From Agromyces sp. Soil535 (GTDB lineage Bacteria > Actinomycetota > Actinomycetes > Actinomycetales > Microbacteriaceae), in NCBI RefSeq assembly GCF_001428255.1, contig NZ_LMRW01000003.1:137277-201276 (forward strand): a stretch of 64,000 bases of DNA, read 5' to 3'. The position numbers and the translations under genes were made by a program. Below the pieces are notes generated by a model. The model saw only the letters and a program-made list of their open reading frames with translations, did no database searches and was not told the DNA's origin. Of the stretch, positions 1-7,392 are shown piece by piece. Each line of letters begins with the position of its first letter. Positions within the stretch are counted from its first letter, which is position 1.

Positions 1-21
1 CGGTAGGACGACCGTCCGACG

Positions 22-1614
22 TCAGAGCGCGCCGGTCGCCGCCGTCTCCCGTACACGCGGCCCGCCGTCGAACACCAGCAGCCGATCGGCCAGCTTGTCG
101 ACGAAGAACCGATCGTGGCTCACCACGACGACGGCGCCCGGGAAGTGCGTCAGCGCCCGCTCCATCACCTGGGTCGACGTGATGTCGAGGTGGTTCGTCG
201 GCTCGTCGAGCACGATCACCGCCGCCCCCGAGAGCAGGCACTGGGCGATCGCGACACGGGCGCGCTGACCGCCCGAGAGGGTGCCGATCTTCTGCTGCAG
301 GTCGGCCTCGGAGAACTGCAGCATGGCCAGGAACCGGTTCACGCTCTTCTTCGTCGCCGTGAACGCCAACGAGTCCGGATACGCGTTCACCGCATGCCCG
401 ACCGTGTCGGCCAGATCGAGCGCAGCGTAGACCCGGTTGTACGACACGAACCGCACGCCCTTCGCCCAACGCACCGTCCCGGCATCCGCTTCGGTGTCAC
501 CGGTGAGCACGTCCAGCAGGGTCGACTTGCCCGACCCGTTCGAGCCGAGCACCGCGACCCGGTCGCCGCGCTGCAGGTCGAACGAGAGGTCCTCGAACAG
601 CGGCGTGCCGTTGAACCCCTTCGCCAGCCCGGTCACGGTGAGCAGGTCGTTGCTGACCCGCAGCCCGTCGTAGATCGCGGTGATGATCTGGTCGATCGGG
701 CGCGGCGCCTGACGCTTCTTGATGTCGGCGAGCCGGCGCGCGACCGCGTTCGACGGGTTCCGGGCCGCCTCACGACGCGCCGTCGACGCGGCCTGCTCGT
801 AGGCCAGCAGCTCCTCCTCGTGCGCGAACTGGCGCTCGAGCATCTTCAGCCGCGACTGCTTCGCGTGCACATACGCCGAGTAATTGCCCTCGTACTCCTG
901 CAGCCGGGAGTTCTCGATCTCGACGATGCGGTCGACCACCCCGTCGAGGAACTGCCGGTCGTGCGAGACCACCAGCACCGCGCCCGCGAACCCGCCGAGC
1001 CAGCCCTCGATCCAGCGCACCCCGTCGAGGTCGAGGAAGTTCGTCGGCTCGTCGAGCAGCAGCACATCGGGCGCCTGCACCAAGATCAGCGCGAGCGCGG
1101 CGCGGTTGCGCCATCCGCCCGACAGCCGGTCGACGGGCAGGTGCCGCCGCTCCTCGTCGAAACCGAGGCTCGTGAGCACCGTGTCGATGGTGTTCTCGTA
1201 CGTCCAGCCGCCGACCGCGTCCATGCGCTCGAACAGCTCGCCCTGCTCGGCGAGCAGGGCCGTCATCGCGGCATCCGTCATCGGCTCGGCCAGCAGCGCA
1301 CCGATCTCGTCGAGGCGCTCCTGCGTCTCGTGCACCGCGGTGAAATGGGCGCTCAGCGTCTCGTAGATACTCTGCTCGCCGTCGAGCTCGGAGAACTGCG
1401 AGAAGTACCCGATCGTGGTGCCCAGGGTCACGTCGGCGGTGCCGCCCGTCGGCTCCCGCCGCCCGAGCACCAGCTCGAGGAACGTCGTCTTGCCCGTGCC
1501 GTTCTTGCCGATAAGCCCGATGCGGTCGCCCCGCCGCAGCTTGAGGAACGCCTCGCGCAGCACCGGACGCCCGTCGAACTCCATGCTCACGTCGTTCAGG
1601 CGGATCAGGCTCAC
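22..1614 (-). CDS. ABC-F family ATPase
   Basis: Soluble duplicated ABC ATPase of the ABC-F class, which acts on the ribosome or translation rather than in a membrane transporter. Two nucleotide-binding domains are visible: Walker A GKNGTGKTT and signature LSGGWRNR in the first, then GSNGSGKST and LSGGQRAR in the second, with Walker B segments LLLDEPTNFLD and VLDEPTNHLD. A charged linker (around the HAKQSRLKMLERQF stretch) joins them, and there is no membrane domain. The GTG at 1614 (VSLIRLNDVSMEF) is chosen because the 15 codons upstream to an ATG at 1659 read as low-complexity Pro/Arg and lie outside the conserved domain. Length of about 530 residues is normal for the family. Whether it is an antibiotic-resistance or a housekeeping ABC-F (EttA/Uup-like) cannot be told here. 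Part of its linker is duplicated as a remnant at 6628-6756. Confidence 0.93.
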   Translation of the reverse strand: MSLIRLNDVSMEFDGRPVLREAFLKLRRGDRIGLIGKNGTGKTTFLELVLGRREPTGGTADVTLGTTIGYFSQFSELDGEQSIYETLSAHFTAVHETQERLDEIGALLAEPMTDAAMTALLAEQGELFERMDAVGGWTYENTIDTVLTSLGFDEERRHLPVDRLSGGWRNRAALALILVQAPDVLLLDEPTNFLDLDGVRWIEGWLGGFAGAVLVVSHDRQFLDGVVDRIVEIENSRLQEYEGNYSAYVHAKQSRLKMLERQFAHEEELLAYEQAASTARREAARNPSNAVARRLADIKKRQAPRPIDQIITAIYDGLRVSNDLLTVTGLAKGFNGTPLFEDLSFDLQRGDRVAVLGSNGSGKSTLLDVLTGDTEADAGTVRWAKGVRFVSYNRVYAALDLADTVGHAVNAYPDSLAFTATKKSVNRFLAMLQFSEADLQQKIGTLSGGQRARVAIAQCLLSGAAVIVLDEPTNHLDITSTQVMERALTHFPGAVVVVSHDRFFVDKLADRLLVFDGGPRVRETAATGAL

Positions 1615-1667
1615 GGGTGTCCTTGCTATGGGTGGGGGCGGTGACGGCCGGCGGCACACACAGCGAA

Positions 1668-1836
1668 CCTCGACGCAATTCAGCGGCCGGACACACTCGC
1701 TCGTCTGCGACCGACGGGTCGTAGTATCTCAGGTCGTCCTCTGTTCTCGAACTTGACCCGCACGACTCCGTCTCGGCCGCGTGCCCTGTCGGCACCACGC
1801 ATTCGTCGGTCTCGGTACCGACGCTACCGCTGTGGA
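1668..1836 (-). pseudogene. Remnant of a rhamnosidase 3' end
   Basis: This non-coding stretch just upstream of the ABC-F gene matches, with scattered mismatches, the last ~50 codons and ~12 bases past the stop of the large rhamnosidase gene (about 10571-10741, same orientation). On the minus strand it still reads DDLRYYDPSVAD where the intact gene reads DDPSYYDPSIAD. The frame is broken elsewhere and no upstream part of the gene is present. It is therefore a decayed fragment of a second copy or relative of that gene, not an expressed gene. It explains most of the 1615-1937 gap. Confidence 0.8.
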
Positions 1837-1937
1837 TGAAGGGTCGGCACAGGTCCTGCCTGCACGACGACGGCATGCCGAGTGGGTCGGAAGGCGCGAT
1901 CCAAGGGACTGTCGGTGGTGCGCGCGACGATCAACTC

Positions 1938-2603
1938 ATGGAATCGGGCAGCGTCTTCATCGAGGTCACTGGGTGGAGCGATTGGGTGCGCAGGGAGTGG
2001 GCCGAACGCGCCCCGAAGACGCTCGCCGAACTGCACGACCCCGACGCCTTCTTCTCGGTGATCGATGGCGAGCTGAACTCGAAATACGCCGAACGCACGC
2101 GAACCCTCGGCCGCATCGTCGACGCCGACATCCTGCTCACCCAGATCGCGTCCGGCATCCCGGTCGAGCAATGGACCTCGCGCTCGCTCGACGAACGCCG
2201 ACGAGAAGCGGTCGCACTGGTGACCGACTTCCTGCTGTTCGACCCGCGGGGGCACGCAGCACGAGTCGAAGAGCTGTCGAACCTGACCCCGAGCCTTCCG
2301 ACGCCGGCGGCGTTCGCCCGCACTATCGCGGTGTCCACACTTGACTCGGCACTTGTGGCCTGGGCACTTGGCGATTCGAGCGCAGATGCCGCGGACGAGT
2401 CGGTGCAAGTCAAGGCTCGCCGAGAGCTCGCCGAGCTGTATGCCCTGCACCGAGTGAACACACCGCTCTCGGGGCTCACCCAACGCCAGCTCTCCACGCG
2501 CCTCTTCGTCTTCCGCAAGGTGCAGCGCGCATACGCGCACGCGAGGTCCGATGTTGCCCAGGCTGAAGCGCTCGTCCGGCAGGCGACCGGCGATCTGACC
2601 TGA
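1938..2603 (+). CDS. Hypothetical protein (221 aa)
   Basis: I do not recognise this family. The protein is soluble, acidic and mostly helical by composition (WVRREWAERAPKTLAELHD near the N-terminus, a long Ala/Arg/Glu-rich C-terminus), with no signal peptide, membrane segment or recognisable catalytic motif. The ATG at 1938 was taken as start. An in-frame ATG at 1836 lies at the edge of the rhamnosidase remnant and the residues between look non-native; ATG 1875 is a further option. No strong ribosome binding site is seen at any of these. It is monocistronic, followed about 160 bases later by the toxin-antitoxin pair. Codon use matches the surrounding genes, which supports real coding. Confidence 0.6.
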   Translation: MESGSVFIEVTGWSDWVRREWAERAPKTLAELHDPDAFFSVIDGELNSKYAERTRTLGRIVDADILLTQIASGIPVEQWTSRSLDERRREAVALVTDFLLFDPRGHAARVEELSNLTPSLPTPAAFARTIAVSTLDSALVAWALGDSSADAADESVQVKARRELAELYALHRVNTPLSGLTQRQLSTRLFVFRKVQRAYAHARSDVAQAEALVRQATGDLT

Positions 2604-2700
2604 TCGAGCCCGCACCCGGCCCGGGCCGCTCACCCGAGCGGGTGACTCGGGCTCCAGCGCGCGAACGCGAGCCGCGCTGCGGTGACCCGTCGAAGGAAGG

Positions 2701-2748
2701 TTGGCAACAATGCTACAATGGCGGCTATCTCGATCGTTCGGAGGTGAT
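2701..2748 (+). promoter_or_regulatory. Possible promoter and RBS of the toxin-antitoxin pair
   Basis: A -10-like TACAAT lies at 2714-2719 inside an imperfect repeat (CAACAATG / TACAATGG), a common layout for autoregulated type II toxin-antitoxin promoters. No convincing -35 is seen. A strong Shine-Dalgarno-like GGAGGTGAT follows at 2740-2748, a rather long 12 bases before the chosen GTG at 2761. Confidence 0.35.
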
Positions 2749-2760
2749 CTCCTGTCAACC

Positions 2761-2991
2761 GTGACCTCACGAGACTTCAACAATGATGTCGCCGCTGCGA
2801 AACGCCGCGCCGCCATCGAACCCGTGATCATCACCGACCGAGGCCGACCGTCCTTCGTGCTGATGTCGATGAGCGAGTTCACTCGGCTCCGCGGCCCGCG
2901 CGGTCGCATCGTCGACGCGCTCCGCATGAGCGAAGACGTCTCGTTCGAGACGCCTCGAGTCGACATCGAGCTCCGGGTACCCGAGCTGTGA
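2761..2991 (+). CDS. Antitoxin, Phd/YefM family
   Basis: Small (about 76 aa) antitoxin of the Phd/YefM type: the N-terminal VTSRDFNNDVAAAKRRA resembles the DNA-binding fold of this family, followed by PVIITDRGRPSFVLMSMSEF, the hallmark 'repressor + V/I-x-x-x-G-x-P' core. The C-terminal half should wrap and neutralise the PIN toxin. Its stop overlaps the toxin start by four bases (GTGA), so the two are translationally coupled with antitoxin first, as usual. The start is uncertain: GTG 2761 follows a good GGAGG, while an ATG-like longer frame from 2701 includes non-conserved residues. It probably represses its own promoter. Confidence 0.85.
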   Translation: MTSRDFNNDVAAAKRRAAIEPVIITDRGRPSFVLMSMSEFTRLRGPRGRIVDALRMSEDVSFETPRVDIELRVPEL

Positions 2992-3407
2992 GCTGGCTGC
3001 TCGACACGAACGTGATCAGCGAGTTGCGCAAGCCTGCGCACACGGCCGACCCCGGTGTGATCGCCTGGGCCGTCGAACAAGAGATTGAGACGCTTCATCT
3101 CTGCGCGATCACCGTACTCGAACTCGAGATCGGCGTGCGCCGCAAGGAGCGGGCCGATGCCGAGCAGGGAGCACTCTTGCGTGGCTGGCTCGACGGCAGC
3201 GTGCTGCCGGCATTCGCAGGTCGCATCCTTCCTATCGACACGACAGTGGCGATACGCGCCGGGACGCTCGATGTTCCCGACCCACGACCTGAGCGCGATG
3301 CGCTCATCGCAGCAACCGCCGCCGTGCACGGGCTCACGGTCGTCACGCGCAATGTACGCGACTTCGCCCCGCTCGAAGTGCCGCTGCTGAACCCGTGGAG
3401 CGCCTGA
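2988..3407 (+). CDS. PIN-domain toxin (VapC/FitB type)
   Basis: Ribonuclease toxin of the PIN superfamily, 139 aa, the normal size. The first acidic residue sits in WLLDTNVISELRK (Asp6), a conserved Glu in ITVLELEIG, and further acidic residues in PERDALIAATA and VTRNVRDF, together forming the metal-binding site expected of active VapC/FitB toxins. The GTG start at 2988 overlaps the antitoxin stop. The LDTNVISELRK form is typical of FitB-like proteins. Target RNA is unknown; VapC toxins generally cut tRNA or rRNA. Confidence 0.9.
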   Translation: MSWLLDTNVISELRKPAHTADPGVIAWAVEQEIETLHLCAITVLELEIGVRRKERADAEQGALLRGWLDGSVLPAFAGRILPIDTTVAIRAGTLDVPDPRPERDALIAATAAVHGLTVVTRNVRDFAPLEVPLLNPWSA

Positions 3408-3616
3408 AGGCGCACGCGTGCCGTGGGCTGCGCAACAGGTCGCCCCCGGTGTTCGCGACCGTCGGCTTCCGCCGAGAAGCCCATCCGGCCCATCCCCATC
3501 GACGACGTCGTCTCGCGGGGCGGACGCCCGGTCACGGTCGTGCCGCTGCCCGACTGACGCGGCGATCAGTGCCCGCACCGATGCCGTTTCGCGGGCATCA
3601 GAGCACAATGCGGAGC

Positions 3617-4894
3617 ATGAAGCTTCGAATCCTGTTCGCACTCACCGACGCCGGTGGCACTGTTCCGCCCGAAGTCGGTGTCGCCCGTCGACTCGTGGAT
3701 CGCGGGCATCTGATCACCGTATGCGCGGACGAGTCCATGGCGGACCAGGTCCTCCGAACCGGCGCGACGTTCGTCCCATGGACCTCGCGCCCGGCCGGAG
3801 AATTCCGCGACTGGGAGCTGCGCACCCCGACGAGCCTCGCGCGGGGCATGGCCGAGCACATGTTCACCGGACCCGCGCCGGGCCAGGCATCCGACACCAC
3901 GAACGCGATCGACGCGGTGCGGCCGGAGCTCGTGGTGACGTCCTTCATGGCCGTCGGCGCCATGATCGCGGCCGAGGCTCGCGGGATTCCGTTCGACGTG
4001 CTCATCCCGAACATCTACCCCATGCCCTCGCCCGGAGCGTCGGCGCTCGGCACCGGTCTCGCCCCAGGGCGAGGGCCGCTCGGGCGGGTGCGCGATCGGA
4101 CGGTGAACGCGGGAGCCACTCGCCTGTTCGACCGGTACACGCTCGCTCCCATCAACGCGCTTCGCGGTGAGCTCGGCCTCGATCCGGTCGCGCACACGTG
4201 GGACCAGCTGCACCGCGCACGACGAGAGCTCGTGCTCACCTCCGAGGCGTTCGACTTTCCGGCGCAGTTGCGGGACAACGCCCGCTACGTCGGGCCCATC
4301 CTCGACGATCCCGCCTGGGCAGCCGACGAGGCATGGGAACCTCCCGCGGGCGACGAGCCCCTCGTCCTGGTGGCCATGTCGTCGACGTTCCAGAATCACG
4401 TCGCGTGCATGCAGCGGATCGTCGACGCCCTCGAGAGCCTGCCCGTACGAGGGCTGGTGACCACGGGTCCCGCGGTCGCGCCCGACGCGATCCGCTCACC
4501 GGCGAACGTCACCGTGGTGAGCTCGGCGCCGCATCGCGAGGTCATGCGCGAGGCCGACCTCGTCGTCACCCACGGCGGTCACGGCACCGTGATCAAGACG
4601 CTTGCGGCGGAGCGGCCGCTCGTCATCCTCCACCACGGCCGCGATCAGGCGGCCAACGCCGTTCGGGTCACGAGCCGAGGCGCCGGCGTCGCGGTCTCAC
4701 GCCGCGCACCGGCGCGGACGATCGCCCGCGCCATCGCCGAGGTGCTCGGCGACGACGAGTACCGGCGCGCCGCGGCAGAGCTCGGCCGGGTTGTGGCACG
4801 GGATGCCGCGAGCAGCGCGCTGCTCGACGAGCTCGAGCAGCCGATCCCGGCGAGCGGCCGGTCGACCGATCGAACGCCGACGGCCGGAACGTAG
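3617..4894 (+). CDS. Glycosyltransferase, MGT/UGT type (GT1)
   Basis: A 425-aa GT-B glycosyltransferase that likely moves a sugar from a nucleotide sugar to a small hydrophobic acceptor. The N-terminal acceptor domain starts with MKLRILFALTDAGGTVPP. The C-terminal donor domain carries the family signature THGGHGTVIKTLAAERPLV followed by HHGRDQAANA, i.e. the His-Gly-Gly and Asp-Gln donor-binding residues of macrolide glycosyltransferases and related GT1 enzymes. ATG 3617 gives a clean start; ATG 3608 in frame is possible. The longer open frame from 3395 is out-of-character Arg-rich. No aglycone biosynthesis genes are adjacent, so the substrate is open; detoxification of a macrolide or flavonoid is possible. 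Confidence 0.88.
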   Translation: MKLRILFALTDAGGTVPPEVGVARRLVDRGHLITVCADESMADQVLRTGATFVPWTSRPAGEFRDWELRTPTSLARGMAEHMFTGPAPGQASDTTNAIDAVRPELVVTSFMAVGAMIAAEARGIPFDVLIPNIYPMPSPGASALGTGLAPGRGPLGRVRDRTVNAGATRLFDRYTLAPINALRGELGLDPVAHTWDQLHRARRELVLTSEAFDFPAQLRDNARYVGPILDDPAWAADEAWEPPAGDEPLVLVAMSSTFQNHVACMQRIVDALESLPVRGLVTTGPAVAPDAIRSPANVTVVSSAPHREVMREADLVVTHGGHGTVIKTLAAERPLVILHHGRDQAANAVRVTSRGAGVAVSRRAPARTIARAIAEVLGDDEYRRAAAELGRVVARDAASSALLDELEQPIPASGRSTDRTPTAGT

Positions 4895-5010
4895 GACGCG
4901 CGGCGACGATTGCCTCGATGTCGTCAGCGCGAATCGACGCGGCGCTCGCCACGGTCTCCGAGTGATCTGCTCGGCTGGGTTGGTTCTTGATATCGGTTGA
5001 GCGTGGCGTA

Positions 5011-5559
5011 TCACTCGGGCACGGAGTTCCACTTCCCGAGCGGCACGCTGTTGAGCGCGTAGCCATATGCCGCGTCGCCGACTCTCGGCATGAGCTGCTC
5101 GTCGAGCACGAACAAGATGTCGTCGCCGATCGGCCAGTACACGTCCAGACCTTCGGGCGCGCCAGTGTCGAGCTGGTAGACCGTCGCCTCGGGATCAAGC
5201 GCCGTGCCCTGTCCGATACTCCACGTGCCCTCGTTCACCTGGCGATCGTTGCTCACCCCAACCCGGAGCCGTGACATGACGTACGTCGTCGGCTCGTTCG
5301 ACTCCGCGTCGCGGTAGAGCACGAGGCTGAACTTCACGCGCTGGCAATCCTCCGCCGGCGAGTCGTCGACCGCGCACGGCACGTGGTTCTCGAAATCGAC
5401 GAACGCCGGGTCGCCCGAGTCGTTCGTTGCGGGATACCAAGGTGGGAACGCCATCTGCCGAGCGGGCGCGTTCGCTGCGAGCACCCAGGCAACCACGGCT
5501 AACACCGCGATCGCCCCGCCGACGATCGCTGCGATTATCCATACGGTGCGCTTGATCAA
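5011..5559 (-). CDS. Membrane-anchored hypothetical protein (182 aa)
   Basis: N-terminal membrane anchor or signal (residues about 7-30, IIAAIVGGAIAVLAVVAWVL) followed by an extracytoplasmic domain of about 150 residues. The domain has an alternating beta-type pattern (TYVMSRLRVGVS, GTWSIGQGTALDP, YWPIGDDILFVLD) somewhat like the small beta-barrel of NlpE-type proteins, but there is no lipobox Cys, and two Cys (PCAVDDSPAEDC) could form a disulfide. Function is unknown. It is convergent with the glycosyltransferase and sits 70 bases downstream of the alpha/beta hydrolase gene on the same strand, so co-transcription is possible. Confidence 0.75.
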   Translation of the reverse strand: MIKRTVWIIAAIVGGAIAVLAVVAWVLAANAPARQMAFPPWYPATNDSGDPAFVDFENHVPCAVDDSPAEDCQRVKFSLVLYRDAESNEPTTYVMSRLRVGVSNDRQVNEGTWSIGQGTALDPEATVYQLDTGAPEGLDVYWPIGDDILFVLDEQLMPRVGDAAYGYALNSVPLGKWNSVPE

Positions 5560-5630
5560 CCTGAGTCACCTTGGCAGCAGCGTAAGACGTTTCGCGCGGC
5601 CGCAGCAACGGGGGTACCGGAGCGCCCTGC

Positions 5631-6584
5631 CTATCCGGCCATGACGTCGCTGATGGCGTCCATGACGATATCCGGTTGGTCGTCCTGGATGTTGTGGCCC
5701 GTGTCCTCCACGTCGATGAGTGTGCCGTGCGTCGACTCGGCGGCGAGCTCCCTGAAGCCGTCGTCGAAGGCCGCCTCCGTCGCCGCGTGGTAGCTGTCGG
5801 GCAGGCCGGGCACGGGTGGAGGACCTGGCCCCTGGAGCACGACGGTCGGGAGGTCCCCGAAGATCGGCCCGGGCTCGTCGAGCAGCGTCGCCACCTCCTC
5901 GTCGCTCGCCGCGAGGAGGAGGTGCTCGGGGCTCTGGGCCGGGTCGTAGAGGAAGTCGGTCAGGAAGCGGCGTTCTTCGGCTACCTCCGGTGATTCGTCG
6001 GGTTTCTCGGGAGGCAATGCGGCCCGCTGCGCGGCGCCGACGCGCGGGGGTAACGGGTCGATCAGCACCACTCCGGCGACGCGCTCCGGAGCACGAGCCA
6101 CGAGCCCGATGGCAGGATGTGAGCCGAGGGAGTGCGCGGCCACGATGACCGGCTCCTGCAGGTCGGCGGCATCGAGCAGCGCCACCAGGTCAGTCACCTG
6201 GTCCTCCGTGGTGCGGCTGGCCTCCGGCGCCGGGTCGCTCCCGCCGACTCCGGCCCGGTCGTAGGCGCACAAGTGGTGGCCGTCGGCGGCGAACTCGCCG
6301 GCCATGAGCTCCCAGGACGACGTGGTGGGCCCTTGACCTGTGATGAGGAGGACAGTGGGCTCGCCGGCAACCCGCTCGCCCCAGCACTCCAGGTGGAGCG
6401 CCCGACCCCCGATGTCGATCTGCTCCGAGGACCTGGCGATCTCGTCCGCGGCATCCGACGTGCCGGAGGTGTCCCGGGTGCCGGCCGGGCTCGGCTCCCC
6501 CCGGCCCTCGGCGCACCCAGCCCCGAGGAGGGCGGTCGCGACAGCAAGGAAGACGACGCGCCGGAAACGTGCCTCCATGCGCAT
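5631..6584 (-). CDS. Alpha/beta-hydrolase lipoprotein
   Basis: Exported lipoprotein of the alpha/beta-hydrolase fold, about 317 aa. The N-terminus is a lipoprotein signal ending in the lipobox LLGAGC (Cys about residue 24), then a Ser/Thr/Pro-rich tether. The hydrolase core shows LITGQGPTTSSWELM (oxyanion region), YDRAGVGGSDP, the nucleophile elbow AAHSLGSHP and the C-terminal histidine in DTGHNIQDD. ATG 6584 follows GGAGG at a usable distance; ATG 6578 and 6587 are alternatives. Substrate unknown. The gene abuts an ABC-F remnant upstream, so it lies at a rearrangement junction. Confidence 0.87.
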   Translation of the reverse strand: MRMEARFRRVVFLAVATALLGAGCAEGRGEPSPAGTRDTSGTSDAADEIARSSEQIDIGGRALHLECWGERVAGEPTVLLITGQGPTTSSWELMAGEFAADGHHLCAYDRAGVGGSDPAPEASRTTEDQVTDLVALLDAADLQEPVIVAAHSLGSHPAIGLVARAPERVAGVVLIDPLPPRVGAAQRAALPPEKPDESPEVAEERRFLTDFLYDPAQSPEHLLLAASDEEVATLLDEPGPIFGDLPTVVLQGPGPPPVPGLPDSYHAATEAAFDDGFRELAAESTHGTLIDVEDTGHNIQDDQPDIVMDAISDVMAG

Positions 6585-6627
6585 CATGGTCCTCCGCCTT
6601 GGGTCGCGCACGCAACCGGGCAGGCAC

Positions 6628-6756
6628 GCTCGTGGCGAGCAGCTCCTCCTCGTGCGCGAACTGGCGCTCGAGCATCTTCAGCCGCGACTGCTTCGCGTGC
6701 ACGTACGCCGAGTTGTTTCCTTGATATTCCTGAAGTCGGTGGTTCTCGATCTCGAC
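6628..6756 (-). pseudogene. Fragment of an ABC-F gene (inter-domain linker)
   Basis: About 130 bases repeat the part of an ABC-F gene that encodes the linker after the first ATPase domain. Roughly the first 66 aligned bases (from 6640) are identical to 804-870 of the intact gene and encode HAKQSRLKMLERQFAHEEELL. The rest (to 6756) matches with many differences, so the source was probably a related ABC-F copy and not a recent duplicate. No Walker motif is present, so this cannot be functional. It lies directly between the response regulator stop (6757) and the start region of the lipoprotein gene. Confidence 0.85.
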
Positions 6757-7392
6757 CTATGCACCCAACCCGCGCTCTCGCGCCGCCGCCGCCGCCGCGA
6801 CCCGGCTCGGCACCTGCAGACGGGTGAGCAACTCCGACACGGTGTTCGCCACCGTCTTCGATGTCACATCCAGCTCGGTGGCGATCGCAGCGTTGTCGAG
6901 CCCTCGCGCCAGGCCACGGAGCACCTCGAACTGTCGCGCGCTGAGCTCAGGGAACTCACCGCGGCCGCCGACCTCGCCCCGCGCCAACAGCGACCGTGCC
7001 GCATTCGACAGCGCGCTCCCGACGACCAGTTGCCCGGCATGCACGGCCTGGATGGCCGCTGCGATCTCGGCACGTCCGCTCGACTTCGACAGGTACCCGC
7101 TCGCCCCCACCTGGAACGCGGCGACCAGGGTGCCCGGATCCTCGAGCATCGTGAGAATGAGCACCCGCGCTCCCCCGTCGACGATGCGTTTCGTCGCGGC
7201 GAGACCGCCGATGCCGGCCATCGACACGTCCATCACGACGAGGTCGGGGTCGAGCTCATGGGCCAGAGACACTGCCGCCTCGCCGGAGTCGCCGAACCCG
7301 ACCACCTCCACGCCGGACACCGACCCGAGCAAGGCGGCCAGCCCATCGCGCACCATCGGGTGGTCGTCCACCACCAGCACGCGCACCGTCAT
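6757..7392 (-). CDS. NarL/FixJ-type response regulator
   Basis: A 211-aa response regulator: receiver domain (acidic pair DD9-10, phospho-acceptor Asp55 in VVMDVSMAG, conserved Lys in GYLSKSS) plus a C-terminal LuxR-type helix-turn-helix (LSARQFEVLRGLARGLDNAAIATELDV with TSKTVANTVSELLTRL). ATG 7392 (MTVRVLVVDDH) overlaps the kinase stop by ATGA, so it is translated with the upstream kinase. It presumably activates or represses transcription when phosphorylated by that kinase; targets are unknown. Its stop lies one base from the ABC-F remnant. Confidence 0.94.
   Translation of the reverse strand: MTVRVLVVDDHPMVRDGLAALLGSVSGVEVVGFGDSGEAAVSLAHELDPDLVVMDVSMAGIGGLAATKRIVDGGARVLILTMLEDPGTLVAAFQVGASGYLSKSSGRAEIAAAIQAVHAGQLVVGSALSNAARSLLARGEVGGRGEFPELSARQFEVLRGLARGLDNAAIATELDVTSKTVANTVSELLTRLQVPSRVAAAAAARERGLGA

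Noticed and set aside
115..1644. Long plus-strand open frame (about 500 codons) opposite the ABC-F gene
   Set aside because: Arg/Val/Glu-rich antisense shadow of the ABC-F gene, which has all family motifs on the minus strand.
2701..3407. Mobile toxin-antitoxin island with attachment sites
   Set aside because: Only a normal two-gene module; no integrase, tRNA or direct repeats bracket it.
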